From: Alligator mississippiensis
Taxonomy: Eukaryota > Chordata > Crocodylia > Alligatoridae
Reading direction: 5' to 3'
NCBI RefSeq assembly: GCF_030867095.1
Contig: NC_081826.1
Coordinates: forward strand, 42,820,001 to 42,884,000
Length of the DNA: 64,000 nt
Every line of letters begins with the position of its first letter. Within the stretch, counting starts at the first letter, position 1. Positions 1 to 11,286 of the stretch are shown piece by piece. Made by a program: the position numbers and the translations under genes. The notes under the pieces were generated by a model. That model searched no databases, had not been told where the DNA came from, and saw nothing but the letters and a program-made list of their open reading frames with translations.

Positions 1-92
1 TGTGATCAGCTACGTTGTACAGCCTGTGACTTCCGTGTAGCACACTATGATGATTACCTTTGGGATAAGTCATGTGATTACCTGTTTTTCAG
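1..92 (+). CDS. CFAP418: CFAP418 (C8orf37) penultimate coding exon, partial
   Basis: Reading from base 1 gives 30 codons beginning [11 protein letters not shown] and ending SCDYLFF, plus the first two bases (AG) of a split Arg codon. The exon stops at a strong donor, AG|GTATGT, at 93. I recognise the peptide as the start of the C-terminal cysteine-rich domain of CFAP418, a protein of about 207 residues in human. CFAP418 acts at the ciliary base and in photoreceptors, and its loss causes retinal dystrophy and a Bardet-Biedl-like disease in people. Visible family features are the C-x4-C-x2-C cysteines and the [15 protein letters not shown] block. The upstream exons and the 5' edge of this exon lie outside the window. 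The recognition is from memory of the human protein; the phase agrees with the exon at 3954. Confidence 0.95.
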
Positions 93-1984
93 GTATGTCT
101 CAGGTGGGTTTGTAATTAGTACTTTGGGGTTAATATGCTTATCAGAAATGTGAACTGTACAAGTCCAGGCCATATTTACTGCTGGCATCAATAAATGGTA
201 CTTCATATAAAGCAATGGCTACTTTTTTTACTAATGAAGAAATATGGTCCCTGCTGTTCTTCTGCAGTATGTCTAATTCATTAATGAATATTCTTATTCC
301 CTTATTGTCACAGACTGTCATTACTTCTGTCAGGTTTTTTTCCTCCACTGTAATTGTGATTGTGCAGTCTACAAAAGATATTCAGTGAGATACTAATAGT
401 TTAACTTTAAATTGATTTTTTTTTTAAATGAAGCCCATCAAATTGCCAGAAGTTCTCCATAGGGAAGAATTTGGACTAGCCATTTTGAAAAGAGATTTTG
501 CTTTCTTGATTAAAATTGTTCTATTTTGTTTTTCAAAGAAGTGTGAAGTCTGAATTTACCCGTTAGACATTTTCTGTTTCTAAATTCTCTATTGGATTAT
601 ATCTACCAACAGAGGTTTTATTTTACTTTATACATTGAATTTAGGTATAGAGCATTTCATTTGTTTTGATAAAATCTCTTTTATTGTGGTATGTGGATCA
701 AGTTAAGTGGATGTTCAGATTGTGTGACCAGTAGAGGGTGTGCTATAGCTTGCATAGAACACTAAACAGTTCACTGTAGTCATAAAAATATGTTACTGGG
801 TCATCTTGTTTTATATAATCTTTCTCATACTGTTTGTTGTAGGCCTTCTCTTGTTTTCTTTCTGATCAAGAATATGAATCTCTCTTAAAGAGAGATTCCT
901 GCTTTTCTCAGTAATGCAAATTAGTAAAAAACACTCTGGACTGACAGTTTTCTGAAGTGGCTGTATGTGTTGTCTGTGTATTAATATATGTTCTTCACTT
1001 GATTAGTAATTAGGTAGTTTAATTAAATAAAGTGAAAGGCATTGTTATCAAGTAATTATAATCTTGATTACAGTGTATAATCTTTAACAGGATTTTCAGT
1101 TATTTTAATTTAGGTTAATCTGGATTTAAAACAAATTAGGGGATTAAACGAATAAATAAACTAGCATCTGTCACCAGTCTTTCTAATTCTTATTGATTTC
1201 TATGAAGAATTTTTAATTCATAGTAAGAGTGTAATATTTGAACATTTATGGGGGCGGCCAGTGATGTTTTGGTGTATTTAGCAAGATCAGGCTAAAAACA
1301 ATCAGCAGTGGTTGTAACATTACCCCCTGTTTTAAACAAGTTTTAAATTAACTTTTACACTGGTTATTTCTGCCTCTCTGCACTGATGGATTTTAAATGA
1401 AGTGTCATTTGTGATTTGCTACGTGTTCCTCCTGTTTTCTGTCAGTCTGTAATGTGTGATATGATCTCTCCCCTCATCATCTTCCATTGCAGATCCCACA
1501 CAGGCTAACTTGGATAGGTTTTCTTTACAGTTGAATTTGACTTTATATAGGGACTCATTTTATTATACAGTTGATCCAATTTAAGCTAATCATTGTATTA
1601 ACCTAAACAAAATTAATACTTAGAATATACCCTATAGAAAAGATCAGTACCTTTATGGATGATTCCCAAGTAGAAGAACTGTTACATAATTCTTGAATAT
1701 GTCTCCCTCATTGCATCTTTGAAAGGGGGAGTTGGGACCTCCTGCAGAACTGGCAGGATTATGAGGTACAAAAAATTAAGGTTTTAACAGACTTGCAGAA
1801 GACAAGAGGTGATGTCACATGTTCAATGTAACACTCATGAAGTGCAGTTAAAATGCAAGCAGATACAGGTGGAAGCTGTTTAGCATGTGTAAAGTGCCAT
1901 CCATGTTGCAGTTGTTCCCTTTCAGGCAAGGGTTGTCTCATAACACATACTACCTTTAATAGGTCACTCCATTCCAATAATCAG

Positions 1985-2185
1985 TAACTGCATTCCAGTG
2001 ATTTAAAACAATGGCTACCACCGTAAATGCTTGCAACTTTATAATGAAGCACAACATTCCAATGCTTTGTAACTGTTGCAGTGAACCTGTTATTCCAACC
2101 CCAACTCCCCCCCCCCCCCGAATAATTTTAATGCAGCACAGAATTCCAGTAATTTGCAACTGTTGCAGTGAACATGTGACAGGGC
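1985..2185. repeat. Degenerate tandem duplication with a C13 run
   Basis: Two imperfect copies about 87-88 bp apart share AACTGTTGCAGTGAAC (near 2071 and 2159), each preceded by GCACA and an ATTCCA motif. A weaker ATTCCAGTGATTT lies upstream at about 1992. A run of 13 C at 2107-2119 sits between the copies. It looks like a decayed minisatellite or an old duplicated repeat within the intron. Confidence 0.55.
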
Positions 2186-3147
2186 CCAGGGACTCTGCCT
2201 CAAGAATCTCACTTGGGAAAGCATTCTACTCAAGGGAGCACTACACGCATGAATAAACCCCATTGAAACACCCTGTATACTTGTGATTGGGGGATTCATA
2301 TTGACTTATGTCATGTGCTACAGCATAACTCTTGGACTACATGGGAGAATGACTATTGTGCTTTAGTTGCACTCTGATTGCTGATCCATAACCTCCTGAT
2401 GTTGAGGGATTTATATGAAGGACAGAGAACAAGCTCGTACTGCCCCAGTCACAAATATATATCAGTTTTATATTGCTTGCAGATTTCTGGAGGGATGGTG
2501 TGTGGAGAGTATCTGTCTCTCTACCCTCCCCAAGCTTCTACAGTATCTCTATCCTCAGACCTTCATAGATTCACAACAGGAGGGACCCCTTAGGTTTTTT
2601 TTTATCATAGTTACCACAGTAATTGTATAGTGGATCATTAAAAACAGTAGAGTAGAAGGAGTTCTGGCTCAAAATACTTTTCATTCTTGAATTTTTTAAA
2701 TTTTTTTTTTTGCATCACTCTTTATCACTTTATCTAGTGATAAATTTCAGACCAGCCTGCGGCCATCTAAGCCTGTAGCCCTCCTTGTTAAATCAGGGGT
2801 GCTATTGCAATATAAAAAGCACACCACTTACCTTGAGGATGATGGTTTAAAATTTAAAATTAAAGTATACTGGCCTGCTAACTAGCTTCATTCAGTACTT
2901 GTTGATGATGCCCATTTTTAAACAGACTTTGTATTTACACAGATTCCACAATGACAGTACATGCACTGCAGTAGTCCATTACTGATCAGGGAATTGGTTT
3001 TGAGGGCAGCAGGACTGCTTTTAATGGAAGGGCCTGTGTGCTGCTGGTCCTCCTCAGGATTTTTAGCTATTGCTCCAGCATATACAGCTGAAATGACCCA
3101 ATTTCTGCTTATACAGACATTCAGTTTCTCCTGGGAGAGCCACTGCT

Positions 3148-3335
3148 TGTTCGATGAGCTTTAAAACCCCCCTGCCTCCATTTTTCAGTGCAGGAATGCT
3201 AATACACAAGACACTGGAGTCTACTGGAGTGCAGTAATTACCATCCTCCAGCAGGCTCCAGCAGACTCAATTAATCGAGTTAACACTGTAATTACAGCAC
3301 ATCAGAGCAGCCTCGCTGCTCATGTATAGGCGCCC
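3148..3335. mobile_element. Harbinger-like MITE fragment
   Basis: This intronic segment shares blocks with three other loci in the window (about 7938-8152, 15803-15962 and 29150-29491). The shared blocks are CGATGAGCTTTA, GCAGACTCAATTAATCGAGT and a right end reading CTCATGTATAGGCGCCC. The outer sequence, reversed, starts GGGCGCCTATACATGAG, matching the GGGYGCCTATACATGAG type end of the 15.9 kb copy. The left end is unclear. The superfamily is inferred from the better preserved 29.15 kb copy, which is flanked by TAA. Confidence 0.55.
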
Positions 3336-3953
3336 AATGAGTGTACAGATGTTCAGGCTTTTTCTTCCAGAGAAAAAATGTCTGCTCCAAGAGAAAAATA
3401 ATCTGGGAACAGCCATGGTTAAATCACTCGAAGAAGAGTTTCTCTTGGGAGAGTGAAGGTCTGTACATGCTATATGTTCTTAAACTATATATATTTTATT
3501 ACTAAAAAACTCATGACAGTGAAAGAATGAGATGTAGGGGGATCTTGGGGTTCTGTGGGTATGAAGAGGCCAGGTGGATGCAGGGAACATGGTTGAGAGA
3601 ATTTAGAGCAGTAGTCATTGCTGTTCCCCCTGGACATTTCCTGCACAGATGCACACTGCTATAGAAGCAACAGGGAGCTGCAGCTGTTGCGTTACAACTG
3701 CATCTATTATAAGAAAAACCCTGTGGGGAGGAGGTTTAAAGCAAAAAATATTAATCAGGTATCTTTACAAAAGGTAGTCTGTTCAAAGTGGTTTCAGCAG
3801 AATGCTGTGGGCTTAATCCTTTTCTCAGAAACGCACATCAGTCCTGTGGAAGTGAAGCAATTATATCCATATCAAAGTTTATCTCCAGGCATTATGTATC
3901 TTATGCTTAAAAAGAAGTTGCACGATTCTAACATGGACTTACGCACTTGTTAG

Positions 3954-4113
3954 GAATAATATGCCTGAGCTCAGCAAGTTAAGAGCGAAGATGATCAAAA
4001 AGAAAGGATCCCGAGCTTATGCTTGCCAGTGCAGCTGGAGGTCCATTGACGAGTTAACCGATCTCCAAACAGACCGGCAACTTCACTGGGTTTGTGGTAA
4101 ACATGTAGAATGA
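3954..4113 (+). CDS. CFAP418: CFAP418 (C8orf37) last coding exon
   Basis: The first base completes the split Arg codon (AG + G), then 52 codons lead to TGA at 4111-4113. The peptide starts [13 protein letters not shown], has the basic stretch [15 protein letters not shown] and ends HWVCGKHVE. This matches the conserved C-terminus of CFAP418, including the CQCSW and WVCGKH motifs. As I remember the human protein, it ends at ...WVCGKH. Here the frame runs two residues further (VE): the bases after CAT are GTAGAATGA, so a TAG lies one base out of frame. The junction residue (FFR-NNMPE) is exactly that expected from the upstream exon, which strongly supports the splice call. There are no in-frame stops or frameshifts, so the locus looks functional. 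Confidence 0.96.
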
Positions 4114-5785
4114 AGTCTTCACACATTCTAAGTACATACTCCTGTCTGAAAATAGACTTTCAGATCATAAACTCAAGCTGTTCCCCACTCAGTTTTCTGA
4201 GAACAGATGAGAACTTGAACATTTCATCTAGAAATAGATTGTGACACTAAATTCAAAATGATTGCCTTTTTCTCACTGTAATGGTCTCATGTGAGTGCAG
4301 AGGAACTGGATTAGTGGAGGAAATATCCATTGTGAAGGTCTTTGGTTCTCTAGAAACCAGGTGCTGGTGACATTGGAAATGCAAATTATAAATTAGCAAA
4401 GGAGAGCTTCAAGCTAACAGTGGCAAGTCTGAGAAGAAGCCTGGGAAACTGAGCATGGGGTATAGCAAAAATGAAAAGTAGAGGCTCTAGCCTGCTTCTC
4501 TGAGTTATTAGAAAGCCTTGTTCCCCGTGTCTGCAAGATCTGGAACTCCAGAAGAGAGACAAATGACAGGGCTGGGAAGCAGCTGCACCACGTGATACAG
4601 TCTCACAACTGGGAGGATAATTACATGGAGTGGAAGCATTAATTTGACACTTGCCTGCAGGTGGTCACAAGAAGTGTTACCCAAAAGTCAGTGGCAGAAC
4701 AACTTCTAAAGTACAAGAACAGGACCAGCTATTATCAGAGAGACCTTTCTTTTACCCACCAATACTACAGCTTACAGACTTTGAAGAGTGCTCTTTCATA
4801 TCCTTGGTCCCCTGTGTCCCTCTCCCTCCAGACTCTTGACTCCTCCAAACCTTTTCTCCAGAGGAGTATTCTATGAGGACTCAGGTTTATTTCAGTCAAT
4901 TTGTTGAACTTTCCTTTCCCTCTCCTTTAGGCCACACTGGAGGGAAAGGAACAACATATGTACTCAACGCATCCTTCAATTTGTACTATTTTCAGAATAA
5001 TTTGAGAGAATAATTCTATTTTCCGAATAATTAATATGTTCTACAGTTATTTAACAGTTTTGTTTCAGGAGAAAAAATAGTTGCATTTAAGTGTGTGACA
5101 AAATCATATCCCACTGATATGTGTGCTGTCCCACTGTCTACCATGCTTGATGAGAGAGTTTGGAGGGGTTCTGGTTACTAAGTTTGTTTTTAAAAAAAAA
5201 ACCTATGCACAGCTAAGTTGTAACTAGTTATTTGCATTTTCCCCTTAACATTGTAAAACGGCTTCCAGTATTATGTTATTTGGTGAGAAGGCTTAATGTA
5301 TTATTAATGTACCTGTAGATGTATAAACTTTTGCTTTTTCACCTGCCTATATAAAATATGCACCTTTTTCCTATACTGGAAATCATTATATTGAAAAATG
5401 GACTGTAACTTCAATGCTCCAAAGCATGAGGATACTATTTTATACAGTGAAGTAAAAACATGGAATGGAAAAATGTAAATATCTTTATAGTAGGTAATAT
5501 TGTAAGATTTACATCAGAATTGTTTGCTGAATGCAATTCCAGGTGTACAAAATAGAAACCATCTTTTAAAGCCCTTCATGTTTTTAATTAGTATCAGTAC
5601 AAATGTGAGAAATGGTGTCTGGCAAAAAAGAACAACCAGGCTTATGTGGGCAGCATGAATGAAACAGCTTAGAAGCAAGATAATACTGACACTATTTTTG
5701 GTCGGCTTTTTGTATAAAAAATCTCTTTTATAAAGATTGTTCTACATGGGTTCCTCCAATAAATGGAAATGCGTATATTTGCAAA
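4114..5785 (+). other. CFAP418: CFAP418 3' untranslated region
   Basis: This is AT-rich sequence between the stop codon and the polyadenylation signal, about 1.67 kb, with no recognised repeat. The end is placed about 20 bases after AATAAA at 5758-5763, where a T/GT-rich stretch (GTATATTT, TGTATTTCC) follows. The exact cleavage site cannot be seen, and earlier or later poly(A) sites are possible. Confidence 0.7.
5758..5763 (+). terminator. AATAAA polyadenylation signal of CFAP418
   Basis: A canonical AATAAA follows a long AT-rich 3' UTR and is itself followed within 40 bases by T/GT-rich sequence, as expected of a cleavage and polyadenylation region. Transcript data would be needed to confirm that it is the signal used. 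Confidence 0.65.
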
Positions 5786-7249
5786 AATGTATTTCCTTGA
5801 CTCTTTTATTGCTGCTGTGAGTCATCTTCATCCAGCCATTTAAACTGCCTTGTCACATCCCTGAAGAATTTTGGTTGCAAGTAAAATTTGGGAAGTGTTC
5901 TGCTCATTAGCTCTGTCTGGATTTGATCTGTTCAACCTCTGTGTGAGGCTTTCAAAAACGTCTTCAGAACAAGGTCCCAGCTCTTAGAGAATATAGAACT
6001 GCAGGTTCCAGGAGACAGGCAAACCCATAAGCCAGTTGGGTTGATGCTGTTGGAAAGATTCAACTTCCCTGCCTGCTGTTTATAAAGAGCACCACCATGC
6101 TCATTTGGGATTTGTACTGAGTTTACTTCAGATTATCTGAGAGGCTTCCATACTGAGAACTCTGGAGTTGGGGATAGAGAAGAAACCTATAGTCATAATT
6201 TGATTTAGTGAAAAACACTCCCCCTATAAAGGAAGTTGATCAGCTCTTCAGAGTGCTAAGTTGCTTTGGTTTTGTTTGTCTTTAGGTCAGACAGTTTATT
6301 CCAGGGAAACTTCTACAAAGCCTGTGCCATCAAGTTTGTATTTGGAAGGAACCACTCTTTTATGGACCTAATGTTAAATACTTTTGTTTGTAAAGGATTA
6401 TATATAAATTACTTAACTTCAGACAGTCTTGGTATTGTTCTGGACTTTGGGAAAGCTGGGTTGGATTACCGTTTTTTTCTTTCTGAGTGTAGCAGCATCT
6501 GGGAGGCAGCTGAACAACTGAATCAAAGACAGAAATGAATAGGTAACACAGTCTCTGTTCTCAAAGCCAACAAGCAGAGAAGAGAGGATTGGCCAGCCTA
6601 CTGGTTTGGGAGGAGGAGAGGAAGAGAAAAGTGAGGAATCAAAATATCAAATGGGACTTGAAAGTACAATAAGTGTACAAAACCCAAAACATTTCAGAGA
6701 CAAGACAGTGAAGGATGAATCTATTTACAGTATTGATCATCTGTTTTCCTAGGTCACCTCATGCTGTTTTGCAAGTAAAGGAAATTGTGGAAACTGTGTT
6801 CTTTTATGGATGAGAAAGTTACCAGCAAATAGCACCAAACATATATGCACTACAAGCATATAATAGTAAAAAAGCTTGCATATTAGGGGCTTGAGGTGGC
6901 TTTTATTTGAAGATGAGGACATAGTTTTGGTGGAATACTCAAACCTATCACATTTCTTCAAGTAACTTGTCTGCAGCCTTGTTCATAACACTGGATATAA
7001 AAATTCACATGAATGAAAAAGGTATTCACAACCATACTGGTTTATTTCAAGAAAATAAATCTATAAGAAAAGCATTCACTTTGAAATATAATCCTATTTT
7101 AATTTCCAAACAGTATGTCTTCTTGTTGTTAGAGTACAACTGTGCAGGAATAAAATGACAGAATTGAACATTAAAGAAAAAAGTAAATTAAAATTATCAC
7201 CTAACAAATATTTAGTTAGGTATCTTACTTATTTTTCCTGCAAAATATA
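5786..7249. other. Intergenic, no gene or clear repeat seen
   Basis: AT-rich sequence with only short open frames. The 90-codon frame at 6266-6538 has no recognisable domain and no convincing splice context, so it is not called. Confidence 0.5.
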
Positions 7250-7937
7250 GGATATTAAACTTGGAGTCATGATTGACCACAAGATGAGCATGAGTCACCA
7301 ATGTGATGCTGTGGCTGGCAAAGCAAACTCTGGCGTGCATCCACTGATGCATCTCAAGCAAAACCAGGGATGTCATCCTCCCGCTTTACTTGGCCTTGGT
7401 GAGGCAGCAGCTGGAGTACTGTGTCCAATTTTAGGCCCCCCACTTCAGGAGGGATGTGGAAAAGCTTGACAGAGTCCAGAGAGGAGTCACTCATATGATC
7501 CAATGCCTTGAGGGCAGGCAAGTCGTACGAGGAGAGGCTGAGGGATTTGGGACTCTTGAGTCTGGAAAAGAGAAGGGTCAGGAGTGACTTGGTAGCAGCC
7601 TACAATTATATAAGAGGGGTACATCAGGACCTGGGAGAAGAGCTGTTCACCAGAGCTCTCCAAGGGATAACAAGGTCTAAAGGCCACAAATTCCAGGAAG
7701 GCTGATTTAGACTAGACGTAAGGAAAAAGTTCTTTACAGTGCATGTGTCCAGGGTCTGGAGCAGCCTCCCTTCAGAGATGGTGCAAGCAGCTACTCTGGA
7801 CCCTTTCAAAAATGTCTGGATATTTTTCTTGCTGGGGTCACTTGATCCCAGCTGACTTCTTGCCTATGGTGGGGGGGCTGGACTTGATGATCTCACGAGG
7901 TCCCTTTCAGCCCCTAATGTCTATTAAAGCTATGAAA
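7250..7937 (+). mobile_element. CR1 LINE, 5'-truncated 3' fragment
   Basis: The translated remnants (LGVMIDHKMSMS, then YEERLRDLGLLSLEKRRVRSD, then pieces of the C-terminus) are the end of CR1 ORF2 after the reverse-transcriptase domain. The non-coding end reads CTTGATGATCTCACGAGGTC before a degenerate ATGAAAT tail. Stops and frameshifts are numerous, so the copy is dead. It is closest to the copy at 28022-28707, with shared CCACAAGATGA...CAATGTGATGCTG blocks. Truncation at the 5' end is usual for CR1 retrotransposition. Confidence 0.9.
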
Positions 7938-8152
7938 TTGAGTCTGCTGGAGCTTAGTAATTACCGCGCTGCAGCAGCCTCCAGTGTCTCACATACCAGC
8001 GTGCAGTTCAAAATGGTGGCAGGGGCACTTTAACTGAATCTCGTTCGATGAGCTTTAGTTAAATCATTTTAGCTAAATTGCTACCATTTTGAAGTGCAAG
8101 GATGCTGATACACGAGATGCTCAAGGTGCTTTAATTAGAGCAGCTCTCAGAG
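7938..8152. mobile_element. Harbinger-like MITE fragment next to a CR1 tail
   Basis: It shares GGGGCACTTTAACT, CGATGAGCTTTAGTTAAA and TGCTTTAATTAGAGCAGCTC with the element at 29150-29491. It starts directly at the CR1 tail and lacks the GGG left end, and the matching left half is not seen upstream of the CR1. Either the CR1 insertion deleted the left part or the fragment was already truncated. Confidence 0.65.
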
Positions 8153-10147
8153 GATGTGACTTGTGAAGGGCAGCCTATTGTGCTGTCCCTATCCAAAAGG
8201 AATCTTATCTACACAGGTGCTGCCATACATGAGCTTTATGCTGAAGAGAACTCTACGCCTACTGCAGTAGCTTCTACAAAAAAATGCCAGGTAAGATTAG
8301 AACAAGAAACCAATTCCTGAATACACTGTCTGTGGACAGCTTTCCAGATTATTGCAGACAGAGAATATGCATTCGCATTGAGTCTTGTCCTGACAAACAA
8401 GTTAGCACAGGAGAGCCTATGAAATTAGTAATAACTTGGGAAGATGTAGTCACATGCATCAGACATATGTCTCTTATTAAATGCATGCAGCTCCACTGAA
8501 GGCAGGCAGGTTGCATGGATGCAAAAAGGGAACTAGACTAGTGTTGGATTCATCCTGGGGAAAATGCCAAAACCAAACTCCTGTAAAGGGAGACTCCTTT
8601 ATCTTTTCACAGCAGTGAGGGAGCAGTAGTGTTTCTGGCCCAGACTCATATCATCTAGTGCAGAGTGAATTTTCACATAAGGCATCAGTATGTGCAGCTA
8701 CTCAAATCAAAAATCTTAACAGGCTGCCCAAGTGGCAGTAAGAGATGACACTGCACCCTGGGCCCTGGGTCAGGATTGATTTTAGCAGCTATAAGTATTT
8801 ACACACTAAAAAGTTCCAGTTGAGCTGAAGTCCTGTTGGGCAGAGTGCTTGTTCAAGCATAGAAATGCAATGATTACTGATCAGCAAAGTGAATCTCACT
8901 CTGAAGAGACAAAAATATTCATTTTACTGTTAACTTTTACCACCTGTTTGATTATGAGACAGCATACTGTTAGAATTCAGAGTTAATATTAGAAAGGAAA
9001 ACACAATTCATTTAGTAAAGTGTATTCAAGAAAGAGGTCATAATGAATATATTCTTTTCCATGTCAAAAATAACTACCTAACCCAGACTATAATGAACAG
9101 AACCATGCAGAGCAGAGTACCTCCTCTTCACTCTCTTGTTTGGCTCCCTTCATAAAAAAACTGTGATACTGGCTTTTCTAGAAAAAGAAACTGAGTTACT
9201 AAAATAAACATAAAATGTTAAATTGATAACTGTCCACAGGTGGGTGTGCCACCTATTGTACAGCAGTTACAAATGTGGCATTCAATCATTTAGTCCTGGT
9301 TAAAACAGTTTTATTTCAGTGACCTTAAAACACTTGAATCTATGTCATTTAGCTATAAACTACAGGAGCATACACCTCTTTTACTGCTATCTTCAAACAA
9401 GGAAGTCATCACAATCCTTCTTCAATAGAATTTACATTTCCCTCTCCCCCATTTCATTTTTTGCTATGGCTCAGTAGAGATTATGAAGCCTTTATACCAG
9501 GACTGGGTAGAAGTTTGTTTTAGAGGTTAAGACCTCATAAAGTGCAGTAAGTTTTTAGATAGTGTGTAATTTGGTATGTGGAAATAGGCTGTTTTCAAAG
9601 GCAGAGAATGCAGTAAAAGGCCAGCATTTGGCACCAAGAAGCAAGATGCATCAATGAACGTAGAAAGCATTTTAGAAGATTATCTAGATTGTATGAAAGT
9701 CAAAGTAACTGGAGAGTGAATTCGACAGATAGCTTCTACAAAGCTTCACTGTATGAAGTTATAGTGACACAATGGAACAAATAATGTTGCGCTAAGAAAA
9801 CCTCACTGTATAACACTTTAATATGAATCAATGGGGCTGCATAAATGTAGGAGTGGAATTTGGTCCTTATCCTTAACACCAGAGAGAGAATTAAGCTATA
9901 TTTCCTGTCTTTAAAAAAACAAAAAAACCCCAAAAACCTAAGAACTGATATTAGTCTGCTTTTAACAAGAATATGTACTCTAGCTGAGGTTTTACTGAAG
10001 GACAGTGTTTAAAATTGATTAAATCGATGGCTTAAACTCTTATAGCATGTTACGTTAATTAGGAGTTTTATGGGAAAAAAAAATCATATGAAGCTGTCCT
10101 CCTCAGGTGCAAAAGTCCTGTTGTTATGCCCTGCCTGATTAGCACAC
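8153..10147. other. Intergenic, no gene seen
   Basis: AT-rich, mostly unique-looking DNA with short spurious frames only. I recognise no coding motif or repeat family here. Confidence 0.5.
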
Positions 10148-10150
10148 AGT

Positions 10151-11283
10151 GGGCATGTCTACACAAGATACTTAATGCACAGTAGATTAATTCTACTGCA
10201 CATTAGCATGTTACTGCAAAAACCGCAGTAATGTGCAGTAGAAGTAGTCTGCACATTAAGCATCACAAAAAGTCCAGACACCATTGCTACTCCACAAGAC
10301 ATTTACTGCACAATAGACTAATTAGCTGTGGAGTAAACTAATTTACTCCACAGCAGGATAGTACTTGTAAATCCAAGTACTATCCTGCTGCAGAGTAAGA
10401 AACTGCAGCAGCACACATGTAGATGCTGCCCCAGCTGGCTGGGGCATGAGGGTGCTTTAGTGTGGGGGCAGCCTGCCAGCTAGCCCCACACTGAAATTAC
10501 CTTGTGCCCCAGCCAGCCGCTTCACAGCATGTGCTGGGGGCAGTTGGCCCCGGTCTGGTAGGCTCAACCCCTAGGCCTCCTGCCAGTCAGGGCTGTGCTG
10601 ATCCAGCTCAACATGTTGTGCTCCTGGGTGCCCATTCAAATGGTAATAAACTCAGGGTTTATTGCTCTGAACTGTATTGCTTTGCATTAAATTTACAGAC
10701 AGAAGTGACAATTTTCGCCTGATCTGGCCACAGAAGGCAGTCTATAGCTGTGACCAAACACAAGTGCACAACTGCAAGCAGCTTCAAAAATGGCTGATTG
10801 GGTGAAAATCTGACCCCACATTGCATGAGGTATCATATAAAGATGTTACAAAATGCAGCATCTTTTGTAACTTGTGTCCGCAGAGCTCCCAGCCTGTGGT
10901 TGTTTTCAGAATGGGAGGGCAGAAAGGGAGAAGAGGGAGTTCAGTCTGGAAGGTTTTCAACCCCCCTGGAGGGTGAGGCAGGGCAGTCCCCCACCACTGA
11001 GGTGGGGGGGTGGCTCCAATTCACCCACCTCACCGTTCGGCACCAGTTGGGGAGCCCCACGAATGAGCTCCCTCTGCAGCCTTTCCTCCCTCCCATTCTG
11101 AAAACAGCGCAGAAAGCCTGGCCATTGCTATGGGAACCTGGCTGGTTCCCCTCTCCCCTGGAACCAACAGTGAACTTGTGTTGTTTTGGGATAACATAAC
11201 TCATAACTTTGCAAAAATTGTTCTGAGTTACAGCTGGGAGCTGCACTTCTTTCTGCATCCTAATTGCACATGTAGACATGTCC
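10151..11283. mobile_element. Non-autonomous DNA transposon (GGGCATGTCTACA ends, AGT duplication)
   Basis: The left end GGGCATGTCTACACAA and the right end, reversed (GGACATGTCTACATGTGCA), are inverted repeats. AGT flanks both sides (10148-10150 and 11284-11286), a 3-bp target duplication. Elements with the same ends lie at 27367-27620, 54537-54827 and 56242-57152. The right half (about 10760-11250) is related to the 56.6-57.1 kb element: both contain GGGAGCTGCACTTCT and a CTGTTTTCAGAATGG-type block in opposite sense. The body has no transposase. Three-base duplications and GGG ends point to a Harbinger-type mobiliser, though AGT is not the usual TWA. The 133-codon frame inside is GC-rich transposon sequence, not a gene. 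Confidence 0.75.
10191..10390. repeat. Cluster of three near-adjacent perfect hairpins inside the transposon
   Basis: Three inverted repeats are directly visible. 10191-10205 pairs with 10229-10243 (15 bp, perfect). 10325-10337 pairs with 10342-10354 (13 bp, perfect, 4-base loop). 10351-10366 pairs with 10375-10390 (16 bp, perfect, 8-base loop). The second and third share their CAGC boundary. Confidence 0.9.
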
Positions 11284-11286
11284 AGT

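Larger units (their letters stand above)
93..3953 (+). other. CFAP418: CFAP418 last intron (GT-AG, phase 2)
   Basis: The intron runs from the GTATGT donor to a TTGTTAG acceptor. A good branch-point match, TTCTAAC, lies at 3926-3932, about 21-27 bases upstream of the acceptor. It is AT-rich and carries a short degenerate tandem duplication near 2.0-2.2 kb and a Harbinger-like MITE fragment near 3.15-3.34 kb. The stretches 150-1980 and 2260-3140 show nothing else I can name. An open frame at 3618-3953 ends on the acceptor TAG itself and is not part of the gene. Confidence 0.9.

Noticed and set aside
3618..3953. 111-codon frame just upstream of the last CFAP418 exon
   Set aside because: It ends on the splice acceptor TAG, has no family similarity I know, and lies within the intron.
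6266..6538. 90-codon frame as a possible exon
   Set aside because: No recognisable motif or homologous text, and it lies downstream of the CFAP418 poly(A) signal.
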